Assembly: GCA_031263345.1 (NCBI GenBank)
Contig: JAISFY010000084.1
Span: forward strand, 1-10,040
Direction: 5' to 3'
Source of the DNA: Holosporales bacterium
GTDB lineage: Bacteria; Pseudomonadota; Alphaproteobacteria; RUG11792
Length of the DNA stretch: 10,040 nucleotides
Within the stretch, counting starts at the first letter, position 1. Every line of letters begins with the position of its first letter. A program made the translations under genes and the position numbers. The notes beneath the pieces were generated by a model. It did no database searches, was not told the origin of the DNA, and was given only the letters and a program-made list of their open reading frames with translations. Shown one piece after another: positions 1-5,590 of this stretch.

Positions 1-140
1 GGGCAACCAAATCGGGGACAGCAGCAGCCGGGGATGGAAATTCACCCATACCAACAACAGCAGGCACAATACTACAATGCACAACAGCAGGGAATGGGCC
101 AGCAGTGGGGCGGGCAACAAAATCGGGAGCAGCAGGGGAT
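1..140. repeat. Imperfect direct repeat, CAG-rich low-complexity DNA
   Basis: A segment at about 1-37 (GGGCAACCAAATCGGGGACA, then CAG units and GGGGAT) recurs at about 112-140 (GGGCAACAAAATCGGGAGCA, then CAGGGGAT). CAG/CAACAG units fill the space between. The repeat lies in the Q/G-rich coding tail and keeps all three forward frames open for more than 130 nt, which makes the true frame hard to call by eye. Confidence 0.6.
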
Positions 141-156
141 AGCGCGAAGATATTAG
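1..156 (+). CDS. 3' end of a Gln/Gly-rich protein (partial)
   Basis: Frame 1 is open from the window edge to a TAG at 154-156 and encodes 51 residues dominated by Gln, Gly, Asn and Tyr, with short QQQ and GQQ runs and an ARRY end. This reads like a disordered low-complexity tail. The gene starts outside the window, so its function cannot be named; its position just before tssF suggests, by inference only, that it belongs to the same T6SS block. The reading frame is uncertain. Because the DNA is CAG-rich, frame 3 is also open from the edge to a TAA at 225-227. It would give an Ala/Thr/Gly-rich stretch followed by an amphipathic segment (EGFSASIAEIIMKID). I prefer frame 1 because its composition resembles known Q-rich tails, but frame 3 cannot be excluded. 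Confidence 0.4.
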   Translation, partial: GQPNRGQQQPGMEIHPYQQQQAQYYNAQQQGMGQQWGGQQNREQQGIARRY

Positions 157-255
157 ATGCCCAGGAAGGGTTTTCTGCTTCGATTGCCGAGATTATTATG
201 AAGATTGACTGGAATTGCGTGTAAAATTCCTGTTAATTCCTACGAGTTTGTGGGC

Positions 256-2070
256 ATGATGTCAGATAAGGATTTCCTTTATTACTACCGGAATGAGCTT
301 TTGTTTCTTCGAGAGAAGGGAGGAGCTTTTGCCTTAAAGCATCCGGAAATTGCCGATAAACTCGATATAAAGGCTGGAGAATCGACGGATCCTCATACTG
401 AGCGAATTATCGAAGCCGTGGCTTTCATGTCGGCAAGATTGAATCAAAAGATTGATGATAACTCACAAAACGTAGCTTTCCATTTGCTATCCGCTCTGTA
501 CCCAAATTTGATTGCCACTTTCCCGCCTGGAGGGATCGTTCAGTTTGTTTCAGGGGCGGGGACAGTTGATCCAGATGTAGTACACATCCCTAAGGGAACG
601 AAGGTGGTGGCTACCTCGCGTGCTGGGGTTAACTGCATTTTTAGGACGGTTTATCCTCTTGATCTTTATCCTATCAATGTGGCTAATGTTACTCTTACGC
701 AGAGATCGGGAAACTCGATAGGGTCCAGCGGGACTTGCATTACCATAACAATTAATTCTCTATCAATACCGTTCGAAAATATGGGAATTCAGGAACTGTT
801 GTTTTGTATTAATTCTGATATGTTGGAAGATGCACTATCAATTTATGAAGCCATTTTTTCGAACCCTAACGGCCTATTTACAATAAAAATCGCGGACAAG
901 GAATTCGAGATTGACAGGCGTTATGTAATGCGATGCGGATTTGGTGATAATGAAATGATATGCTCCGTTCCAAAATATTCTACTAATTCTCTTCAGCTTT
1001 TCCAAGAAGTATTGCATTTCCCAAGAAAATTTATGTTCTTTAAAATTATAAATGTTCATGATTTAATTACAAAAACACTTTTAACTAATATCGATTCTAT
1101 ATCATTAGTTATCGATGTAAATTACAAAAATGACAGATTTTCAGATACTATCAAAAAGGTCTCGATTACTACCGATGCTACACCGATTGTGAACCTGTTT
1201 CAGGTTACATCAGATCCTTTCAGATTCGATGGACTAAAAAATAAATATTTATTAATGGCTGATCAAAGCTTGGATCCATCTCTTGAGATTCAATCGATTT
1301 CGAGTGTTCATATTCTCAATTCTAAGACAAATGAAGCCTTCGTAGTTCCTCCATATTTTTCGCTAGCTTCCGATGCTGAAAGCGACGCGACGCCAAATAT
1401 TTACTGGACGTATAGTACGGAATCAGCAGGAGTCCGCGGCCTCGATGGAATGGATACGTATATATCGTTCGTTGATACAAGTTTGAATCCGAAGGCTCCA
1501 TACGATATGGTCGTTTACGCCCAAACTTTGTGTACGAATCGCTTTGAGACTCGGGATATTCCATCTCATATTCGTATGCAAACGGAAAACATTGAAACTG
1601 GGAGTTATTCAGCCAAATTGCTGCATAAAATAACGAAACCAGTGGAAATGACTGAGGAAAGAAATACATTATGGACACTGATTTCACAGTTAGCGACAAC
1701 GCATATAACGATAGCAAGCTGTGAAAATCTAATGACAAGTATCTCAAAATTGGTCGAAATCTTAGCTTGTGATACAAAAATACAGGCAAGAGAGTTACTC
1801 GATCAAATTACTACAATCGATGTAACCGAGATAGTAAGGCGTATTGGCAAAGAAGCATGGAGAGGGTTTGTCAATGGACTCGCAATTAATATTTACACGA
1901 AATCTGAACCCAACAGCAGCTTAGTCTTTCTATTTTGCAATATCCTGAATCATTACCTATCATCTATCGTTTCAATCAACTCCTTTATTGAGCTTCATAT
2001 GTTCTCATCAACTAGCAGTAAAGAATTGGCCTCGTGGCTTCCAACTTCAGGGAACAGACGCCTTTTGTAA
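256..2070 (+). CDS. tssF: Type VI secretion baseplate subunit TssF
   Basis: TssF (VasA/ImpG family) is a cytoplasmic baseplate wedge protein of the T6SS and normally acts with TssG, TssE and TssK. Family hallmarks are visible. The N-terminus has YYRNEL at residues 10-15 and a following LREKGGAFA. DPHTERIIE lies at 45-53 and runs into a helical FMSARLNQKID segment, and HLL..LYPNLIATFPP comes soon after. The C-terminus has SINSFIEL (from about 573) and ends in W-LP-SGNRRLL, matching the family ending. The length of 604 residues is typical. I chose the ATG at 256 (ATG at 259 is equivalent) because the family begins just before the YYxxEL motif; an upstream TTG at 205 would add 17 unrelated residues. 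No strong Shine-Dalgarno is visible. tssG does not follow; a hairpin and an unrelated gene pair do. A Q/G-rich gene end lies upstream. Confidence 0.93.
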   Translation: MMSDKDFLYYYRNELLFLREKGGAFALKHPEIADKLDIKAGESTDPHTERIIEAVAFMSARLNQKIDDNSQNVAFHLLSALYPNLIATFPPGGIVQFVSGAGTVDPDVVHIPKGTKVVATSRAGVNCIFRTVYPLDLYPINVANVTLTQRSGNSIGSSGTCITITINSLSIPFENMGIQELLFCINSDMLEDALSIYEAIFSNPNGLFTIKIADKEFEIDRRYVMRCGFGDNEMICSVPKYSTNSLQLFQEVLHFPRKFMFFKIINVHDLITKTLLTNIDSISLVIDVNYKNDRFSDTIKKVSITTDATPIVNLFQVTSDPFRFDGLKNKYLLMADQSLDPSLEIQSISSVHILNSKTNEAFVVPPYFSLASDAESDATPNIYWTYSTESAGVRGLDGMDTYISFVDTSLNPKAPYDMVVYAQTLCTNRFETRDIPSHIRMQTENIETGSYSAKLLHKITKPVEMTEERNTLWTLISQLATTHITIASCENLMTSISKLVEILACDTKIQARELLDQITTIDVTEIVRRIGKEAWRGFVNGLAINIYTKSEPNSSLVFLFCNILNHYLSSIVSINSFIELHMFSSTSSKELASWLPTSGNRRLL

Positions 2071-2116
2071 TTATATCCATTAATATCTCAATTATCGTTA
2101 AAATCTTTGCAGACTT

Positions 2117-2148
2117 TTTCCCTCATGAATTGGAGGGAAATACTTTTC
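2117..2148 (+). terminator. Probable intrinsic terminator after tssF
   Basis: A perfect 8-bp stem, TTTCCCTC (2117-2124) with GAGGGAAA (2133-2140), encloses an 8-nt loop and is followed by the T-rich stretch TACTTTTCT. It starts 46 nt after the tssF stop. The interrupted T-run makes it a moderate rather than textbook terminator. Confidence 0.55.
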
Positions 2149-2155
2149 TAAATCG

Positions 2156-2184
2156 TTGAGATAAATTAAGAATATTTTAATAAT
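2156..2184 (+). promoter_or_regulatory. Candidate promoter for the 2300-3428 gene pair
   Basis: TTGAGA (2156-2161) and AATAAT (2179-2184) are separated by 17 nt and sit just after the tssF hairpin, which would leave a leader of about 110 nt. An alternative is TTGGAT (2234-2239) with TATATC (2258-2263), 18 nt apart. The 2149-2284 stretch is very AT-rich, so chance matches are likely. No gene is visible in the 2071-2299 gap. Confidence 0.3.
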
Positions 2185-2284
2185 TGCAAATTACGATCAA
2201 TTCTAGAAGCTAATTTTGACTAAATTTTTTGTTTTGGATGATTCTAAAACTGGAAATTATATCAAACGGACAATGAGTTTTTTT

Positions 2285-2291
2285 AGGGAGG
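2285..2291 (+). promoter_or_regulatory. Strong ribosome-binding site
   Basis: AGGGAGG lies 8 nt before the ATG at 2300 and selects it over the out-of-frame ATG at 2296. It is much stronger than the sites before tatC, dusB, the sulfatase-fold gene and mtaB in this window. Confidence 0.7.
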
Positions 2292-2299
2292 ATTAATGC

Positions 2300-2878
2300 A
2301 TGAAAGGAACAGCTCGTTTAGTAACATTATTGGTCGCTAGTTGCTTAGCAACGGCTCACGGTTGCTCAGATTCATCCGACGAATGTGATGAACAAGTATC
2401 CCAGTTACTTAGGAAGCATAACAAAGTCGATCATTTAGAAACAGGCAATACTGAAGCATATAGAGACACCCTTCGATTTTTAGGTGGTGGTCTTGGAGCT
2501 GTAGCAGCCATTGGCGGGATCTACTCCTCGTATAATTCCTTCAAGCACGGGAGCGGATTTTGGAAGACGCCGGTCATTTATGTTTTCACCGGAGTTGGAG
2601 GGATAGTTGAGGTGATATACGAATTAAAGGGACATTCTGCTCATGGTTCCACATGGGTGCTACCTTCAGTTTCAGTACTAGCTAGCAAATTTGTGATTGG
2701 AGGATGTAAAGGCGCTTTTGTCGGGACTGCTGTAGCTATGACTGGTAAACAGTGTGCTCAATCCAAAAAAGACGGTACCTCATGGTTCTCGAGCCCGAAG
2801 AACTTTATTGCCGTTACATTAACGACAGCCTTGGGGGCGAACGTAGGCAGCGACTTAGCTGCTAGACTAGTTAGATAG
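2300..2878 (+). CDS. Unrecognised exported Gly-rich membrane-active-looking protein (pair member 1)
   Basis: I do not recognise this 192-residue protein. The N-terminus has basic residues, then a hydrophobic core (LVTLLVASCLATA, 8-20), which looks like a signal peptide with cleavage near AHG/C at 20-22. The -3 to -1 residues (A-H-G) do not make a good lipobox. A polar helical stretch (about 23-57) follows. Four hydrophobic segments come next: about 59-76 (GGGLGAVAAIGG, glycine-zipper-like), 91-107, 119-148 and 167-185. Cysteines are at 15, 22, 29, 136 and 152, so disulfides are possible after export. The strong ribosome-binding site suggests good expression. The next gene starts 19 nt downstream with the same architecture and its own strong site, so the two are probably an operon and perhaps distant paralogs. 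Location next to tssF allows a link with secretion, but nothing in the sequence proves one. Confidence 0.75.
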   Translation: MKGTARLVTLLVASCLATAHGCSDSSDECDEQVSQLLRKHNKVDHLETGNTEAYRDTLRFLGGGLGAVAAIGGIYSSYNSFKHGSGFWKTPVIYVFTGVGGIVEVIYELKGHSAHGSTWVLPSVSVLASKFVIGGCKGAFVGTAVAMTGKQCAQSKKDGTSWFSSPKNFIAVTLTTALGANVGSDLAARLVR

Positions 2879-2884
2879 GTGGGG

Positions 2885-2890
2885 GGAGAG
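2885..2890 (+). promoter_or_regulatory. Strong ribosome-binding site
   Basis: GGAGAG, at the end of a longer G run (2880-2886), lies 7 nt before the ATG at 2898 and fills the 19-nt space between the two paired genes. Confidence 0.6.
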
Positions 2891-2897
2891 AATAAAT

Positions 2898-3428
2898 ATG
2901 TACAAAATTATAATGAGAGGAATATGTATTCTGGCGATGGGAGTATCAATTGGAAAATCTAGCTGTGATACTCCACCTCCACTTGGCCCAGCGGCTCGCT
3001 ACAATTGTCGCAACTATCTCAAAGGAGCGACCCTAGGGGCTGGTGCAGCTGTCGTCGGCATTTTGGCAGCGAAAAACAGATGCGATAAAGATAATTTAGG
3101 CGGGGCTTCACTTTTTCCGTATAGCGGTGCTATCATTGGCGGATTGGTTGGCGCTCTCCTTCCCCGTGGATGTTCTGGGAGCGATTCCTGTCCTAATTCT
3201 GATCAGGGGGGGAATGTGTCCGATCGATTGTCTTGTATAGTACAAGGGGTTATGGTCGGAGCTGACATCGGGACGAAGTGTGCTGAGGTAGGTAGAATGC
3301 TCAGTCGGGCAGACCGGTATGCTCTAGGATCTGGGGTGGGGACAACATTCACTAAGATGGTGGCCTTCAGTGCCACTGTAGGGTGGAGTGCCTTGGTGGT
3401 AGCCGAGTTTGCAGGAAAGATTCCATAG
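2898..3428 (+). CDS. Unrecognised exported Gly/Cys-rich protein (pair member 2)
   Basis: This 176-residue protein matches no family I can name. Residues 1-22 resemble a short signal peptide (basic start, then IMRGICILAMGVSIG, possible cleavage around SS/C). Glycine-rich hydrophobic segments follow at about 41-58 (LGAGAAVVGILAA), 73-88 (SGAIIGGLVGALL), 112-125 and 145-170. Eight cysteines (10, 23, 37, 62, 92, 98, 113, 128) are unusual for a protein this small and suggest disulfide bonding outside the cytoplasm. A shared pattern with the upstream protein is an alternation of Gly-rich segments and a G..VG.....K-C-A stretch (C128 here, C152 there), consistent with distant paralogy but not proof. 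Codon content is visibly more G+C-rich than in tssF or tatC. Pore-forming, surface or secreted-effector roles are possible guesses only. Confidence 0.72.
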   Translation: MYKIIMRGICILAMGVSIGKSSCDTPPPLGPAARYNCRNYLKGATLGAGAAVVGILAAKNRCDKDNLGGASLFPYSGAIIGGLVGALLPRGCSGSDSCPNSDQGGNVSDRLSCIVQGVMVGADIGTKCAEVGRMLSRADRYALGSGVGTTFTKMVAFSATVGWSALVVAEFAGKIP

Positions 3429-3522
3429 GCTGTGTACTCTCCGGCAGACAATTCCTATTTAGACACTCCATAGTGATCCAGAGCTACTTTGGAAATAAAT
3501 CGTTTTCTGGATATAAGCAATT

Positions 3523-3540
3523 TATAATACTAAGGAGGTG
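3523..3540 (+). promoter_or_regulatory. TATAAT box followed by orphan AAGGAGG
   Basis: TATAAT at 3523-3528 is a perfect -10 match, but no good -35 lies 16-18 nt upstream. Four bases later AAGGAGG (3532-3538) is a near-perfect anti-16S match, yet no ATG, GTG or TTG stands at usable spacing. It may be the start of the candidate RNA at 3581-3713, the remains of a lost gene start, or chance. Confidence 0.3.
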
Positions 3541-3580
3541 TACTACTATCTAACGAGTTTGCAGTATAGGACAGAATGCT

Positions 3581-3713
3581 ATAGCAAAAGCTTGGAAACG
3601 CTGAGACTAATTATCTGGATTTCGGTGAATAGTTTTAATACCAAGCGAATACGCAGCTAGTTATCAATGCCGTATGAACGAGGACGTGGTGTCGGTATGA
3701 GAGCTTTTGCTAT
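3581..3713 (+). ncRNA. Candidate structured RNA closed by a 12-bp stem
   Basis: ATAGCAAAAGCT (3581-3592) and AGCTTTTGCTAT (3702-3713) are perfect reverse complements enclosing 109 nt. Internal complementarity includes ATGCCG (3667-3672) with CGGTAT (3693-3698, one G-U pair), with an inner ACG-AGGA-CGT hairpin at 3678-3687. GCTTGG (3590-3595) with CCAAGC (3641-3646) is also complementary but competes partly with the closing stem. TATAGG at 3565-3570 could be a -10 placing the start close to the stem. The size and long closing stem recall 6S-like RNAs, but I see none of the signatures of tmRNA, SRP RNA or RNase P RNA. Strand is inferred from neighbouring genes. A remnant of a small inverted-repeat element is the main alternative. 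Confidence 0.35.
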
Positions 3714-3740
3714 TATATCAGTTATGTCAGATCTCAGGAA

Positions 3741-3769
3741 TTGCCTAATATCATAGCGATGATTATAAA
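3741..3769 (+). promoter_or_regulatory. Promoter for the tatC-dusB-sulfatase unit
   Basis: TTGCCT (3741-3746) and TATAAA (3764-3769) are spaced by exactly 17 nt, with 4/6 and 5/6 matches to the sigma-70 consensus. Transcription would start near 3776, about 110 nt before tatC. It lies on the coding strand immediately ahead of the tight three-gene unit. Confidence 0.5.
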
Positions 3770-3896
3770 ATTTTATTGGATTTGTTTCGTATTCCTAGTT
3801 ACGATCGGCTTCATTTTTATGGCATCGTTTGGATTTAATGTCGATATTGCGTTCTACGAGAGGACTGAAAACTTGGTCTGCAAATATGAACGATAG
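3759..3896 (+). CDS. Possible 45-residue single-span membrane peptide overlapping tatC
   Basis: An ATG-to-TAG frame encodes 45 residues with one hydrophobic span (about residues 5-28, starting FYWICFVFLVTIGFIF) and a polar tail ending in KYER. Its stop overlaps the tatC start by 11 nt (ATGAACGATAG), a layout typical of translational coupling. TatA/TatB proteins have one N-terminal span and often precede tatC, but the usual G.LP hinge region and long amphipathic helix are missing. There is no Shine-Dalgarno, and the predicted promoter start near 3776 lies inside this frame, which argues against translation from this ATG. AT-rich DNA often gives hydrophobic frames by chance. Confidence 0.2.
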   Translation: MIIKFYWICFVFLVTIGFIFMASFGFNVDIAFYERTENLVCKYER

Positions 3897-4623
3897 ACCG
3901 AAAACGTTGTTTGAGCATATTGTTGAATTGCGATCTGTTATCGTTAATTCGTCCTTAGCTATTATAATCTCGATGATATTATGTTACCTAATAATCGACT
4001 CAATTTTTGATTTTGTAGCGAAACCACTCACAAAAGTTTTGGAATCCGCGGGACGCTCTGGAGAATTAGTATATACATCTATTCCAGAGATTTTTTCGAC
4101 CCACTTGCGAATTGCATTTTATTCGTCCCTTACCATTTGTTTCCCTTATATTATTCTTCAATTTTGGAAGTTTGTAAGGCCAGCGCTTTCGGTAAACGAG
4201 AATAAGATAATTATTCGTATTATTTTCGTAATATCAATACTTTTTACGGCTGGCGCAGCATTCGCGTACTATATAGTAATTCCAAATATATTTACCATAT
4301 TTATCAAGCAAAGTAGTGTTCCAGCAAAGTTTTTGCCAAGGATCGGCGAAAATGTTTCATTTATAGTTTTACTAATGTTCGTGTTCGGTTTAAGTTTTCA
4401 AATGCCACTTCTGATTTTGGCTATAGATAAATTAAAAATCCTCAAAATTAGTACTATAACAAAACTCTGGAGAGAAGTAATTCTTGCAATTGTTATTTTA
4501 TCGGCAATTGTGACTCCTCCAGATGCCTTTAGTATGTTCTTCTTAGCGGCTCCACTCGTCCTTTTATTTATAATCTCGATTTTAATATGCAGGATTACAA
4601 ATTATAAAAAATGTCAGAATTAA
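3886..4623 (+). CDS. tatC: Twin-arginine translocase subunit TatC
   Basis: TatC is the inner-membrane receptor that binds twin-arginine signal peptides and, with TatA/TatB, exports folded proteins. The 245-residue product has the N-terminal TLFEHIVELR motif (7-16), six hydrophobic spans, PEIF at 67-70, and FPYIILQFWKFVRPAL (86-101) followed by a conserved Glu (E105). FGLSFQMP lies at 167-174 and TPPDAFS at 210-216, before the last span. I chose the ATG at 3886 because it lies six residues before the LxEHLxELR motif; a TTG at 3829 would add unrelated residues. One oddity is that the Glu usually found in the fourth-span FGxxFE motif is Gln here (Q172). The stop overlaps the dusB start by 13 nt, so the two are translationally linked. 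tatA and tatB are not convincingly present nearby. Confidence 0.95.
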   Translation: MNDRPKTLFEHIVELRSVIVNSSLAIIISMILCYLIIDSIFDFVAKPLTKVLESAGRSGELVYTSIPEIFSTHLRIAFYSSLTICFPYIILQFWKFVRPALSVNENKIIIRIIFVISILFTAGAAFAYYIVIPNIFTIFIKQSSVPAKFLPRIGENVSFIVLLMFVFGLSFQMPLLILAIDKLKILKISTITKLWREVILAIVILSAIVTPPDAFSMFFLAAPLVLLFIISILICRITNYKKCQN

Positions 4624-5579
4624 TACTGGGCGAAACGGAATTAAAGAGTCGTGTATTTTTGGCTCCGATGGCTGGAGTTACTGACTTACCCTTCAGAAAA
4701 ATTGTGCGTAAATTTGGAGATTTTATGATGTATAGCGAGATGATTGCGAGTTATGCCGTCATCAGAGATGTTAAAAGAACAAAAAAAATGATGGATGTGG
4801 TGAATGATGAATTTACGTCGATACAGCTAGTTGGTGCTGATCCAAAAATAATGTCAGAAGCCGCGAAAATTGCTCAAGATCTTGGAGCTAATTTTTTGGA
4901 TATTAATATGGGATGCCCAGTTAAGAAGATCGTAAAATCAGAAGCCGGCTCGGCTCTCATGAAAAATGAAAAACTGGCAGCCAGGATTATGCTAGCCGTT
5001 GTACAATCCGTTTCGATTCCAGTAACGCTAAAGATGAGACTCGGATGGGATGCAGAACACAAAAATGCTGCCACCATAGCGTGTATCGCTCAAAATTCTG
5101 GAATTTCGATGATAACGGTTCATGGGAGAACGAGGAGCCAGTTATATTCTGAATATGCTGACTGGATTGCCGTTTCTGAAGTCAAACGAGTCGTTGACAT
5201 TCCAGTCATCGTCAATGGGGACATAATCGATACTGGTTCAGCCGAAAGGGCTTTGAGAGAAAGCAGTGCGGATGGAGTGATGATTGGGCGTGGCGCCCTC
5301 GGGAGCCCTTGGAGTTTGAAGTGTGTTCATGATTATCTATCTTCTGGAAACCAATCGTGTTGTGTTCTTTCGGATCAAGCAAAATATGATATCGCGACGC
5401 AGCATTTAAAGTATATGATCGAGTTCTATCAACCAGAATCGGTAATAAAGATAGCCCGAAAGGTGCTAATGTACTATTGTAAAGGGAATAGAGACGCGAC
5501 TAAATTAAGGAAAAATATAGTAACTCTAAATACTGTTGAGGAAACTTATGAACTATTATATAGGATGTTTTTAGATTAA
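4611..5579 (+). CDS. dusB: tRNA-dihydrouridine synthase DusB
   Basis: This is an FMN-dependent enzyme that reduces uridine to 5,6-dihydrouridine in the tRNA D-loop, in the cytoplasm (DusB/NifR3 group of the Dus family). The 322-residue product has the TIM-barrel signatures in order: LAPMAGVTDLPFR (17-29), SEMIAS (42-47), IQLVGADP (71-78) and DINMGCPVKK (97-106) with the catalytic Cys at 102. These are followed by TLKMRLGWD (139-147), VHGRTR (170-175), the FMN-phosphate-contacting NGDI (202-205) and GVMIGRGALG (222-231). Length is normal for the family. The start overlaps the last 13 nt of tatC. Eleven nucleotides after its stop the sulfatase-fold gene begins, so the three genes are likely co-transcribed. 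In many alphaproteobacteria this gene precedes ntrB/ntrC; here it does not. Confidence 0.96.
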   Translation: MSELILGETELKSRVFLAPMAGVTDLPFRKIVRKFGDFMMYSEMIASYAVIRDVKRTKKMMDVVNDEFTSIQLVGADPKIMSEAAKIAQDLGANFLDINMGCPVKKIVKSEAGSALMKNEKLAARIMLAVVQSVSIPVTLKMRLGWDAEHKNAATIACIAQNSGISMITVHGRTRSQLYSEYADWIAVSEVKRVVDIPVIVNGDIIDTGSAERALRESSADGVMIGRGALGSPWSLKCVHDYLSSGNQSCCVLSDQAKYDIATQHLKYMIEFYQPESVIKIARKVLMYYCKGNRDATKLRKNIVTLNTVEETYELLYRMFLD

Positions 5580-5590
5580 ATGGAAAAGAT

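Larger units (their letters stand above)
3429..3740. other. Gene-free gap with regulatory-looking elements
   Basis: No convincing coding region is visible on either strand. A small hairpin, CCAGAG/CTTTGG with a CTA loop at 3478-3492, has no T-run and is not a convincing terminator. Further on come a TATAAT box, an AAGGAGG motif without a start codon, and a long-range inverted repeat at 3581-3713, each listed separately. Confidence 0.6.

Noticed and set aside
205..255. TTG start for tssF
   Set aside because: It adds 17 residues not seen in TssF and lacks a ribosome-binding site; the ATG at 256 fits the family.
874..1059. Short minus-strand open frame inside tssF
   Set aside because: Antisense shadow of tssF with no independent support.
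1322..1789. A 155-codon minus-strand open frame inside tssF
   Set aside because: It lies wholly antisense to a confidently identified gene, has no recognisable domain and no ribosome-binding site.
2360..2366. Lipoprotein signal (Cys22) in the first paired protein
   Set aside because: The residues before the Cys (A-H-G) do not make an acceptable lipobox; ordinary signal-peptidase cleavage fits better.
3203..3451. Minus-strand open frame opposite the second exported protein
   Set aside because: The plus-strand gene has a strong ribosome-binding site and a signal peptide; this frame has neither.
3600..3657. TPP-riboswitch-like pieces (GCTGAGA, ATCTGGAT, AATACCAAGCG)
   Set aside because: The P2 GGGG/ACCC pairing and the exact CTGG/CCAG helix are absent, spacing is wrong, and no thiamine gene follows.
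3538..3660. Open frame of 40 codons starting at GTG in the AAGGAGGTG motif
   Set aside because: The start codon would lie inside its own ribosome-binding motif, and the product resembles nothing and has no hydrophobic or domain pattern.
3581..3713. Small transposon-like element with 12-bp terminal repeats
   Set aside because: No matching target-site duplication flanks the repeats; the idea stays open only as an alternative to a structured RNA.
3829..3885. TTG start for tatC
   Set aside because: It adds 19 residues before the normal TatC N-terminus; the ATG at 3886 places the LxEHLxELR motif correctly.
4874..5077. Minus-strand open frame inside dusB
   Set aside because: Antisense to the catalytic core of DusB, which is intact.
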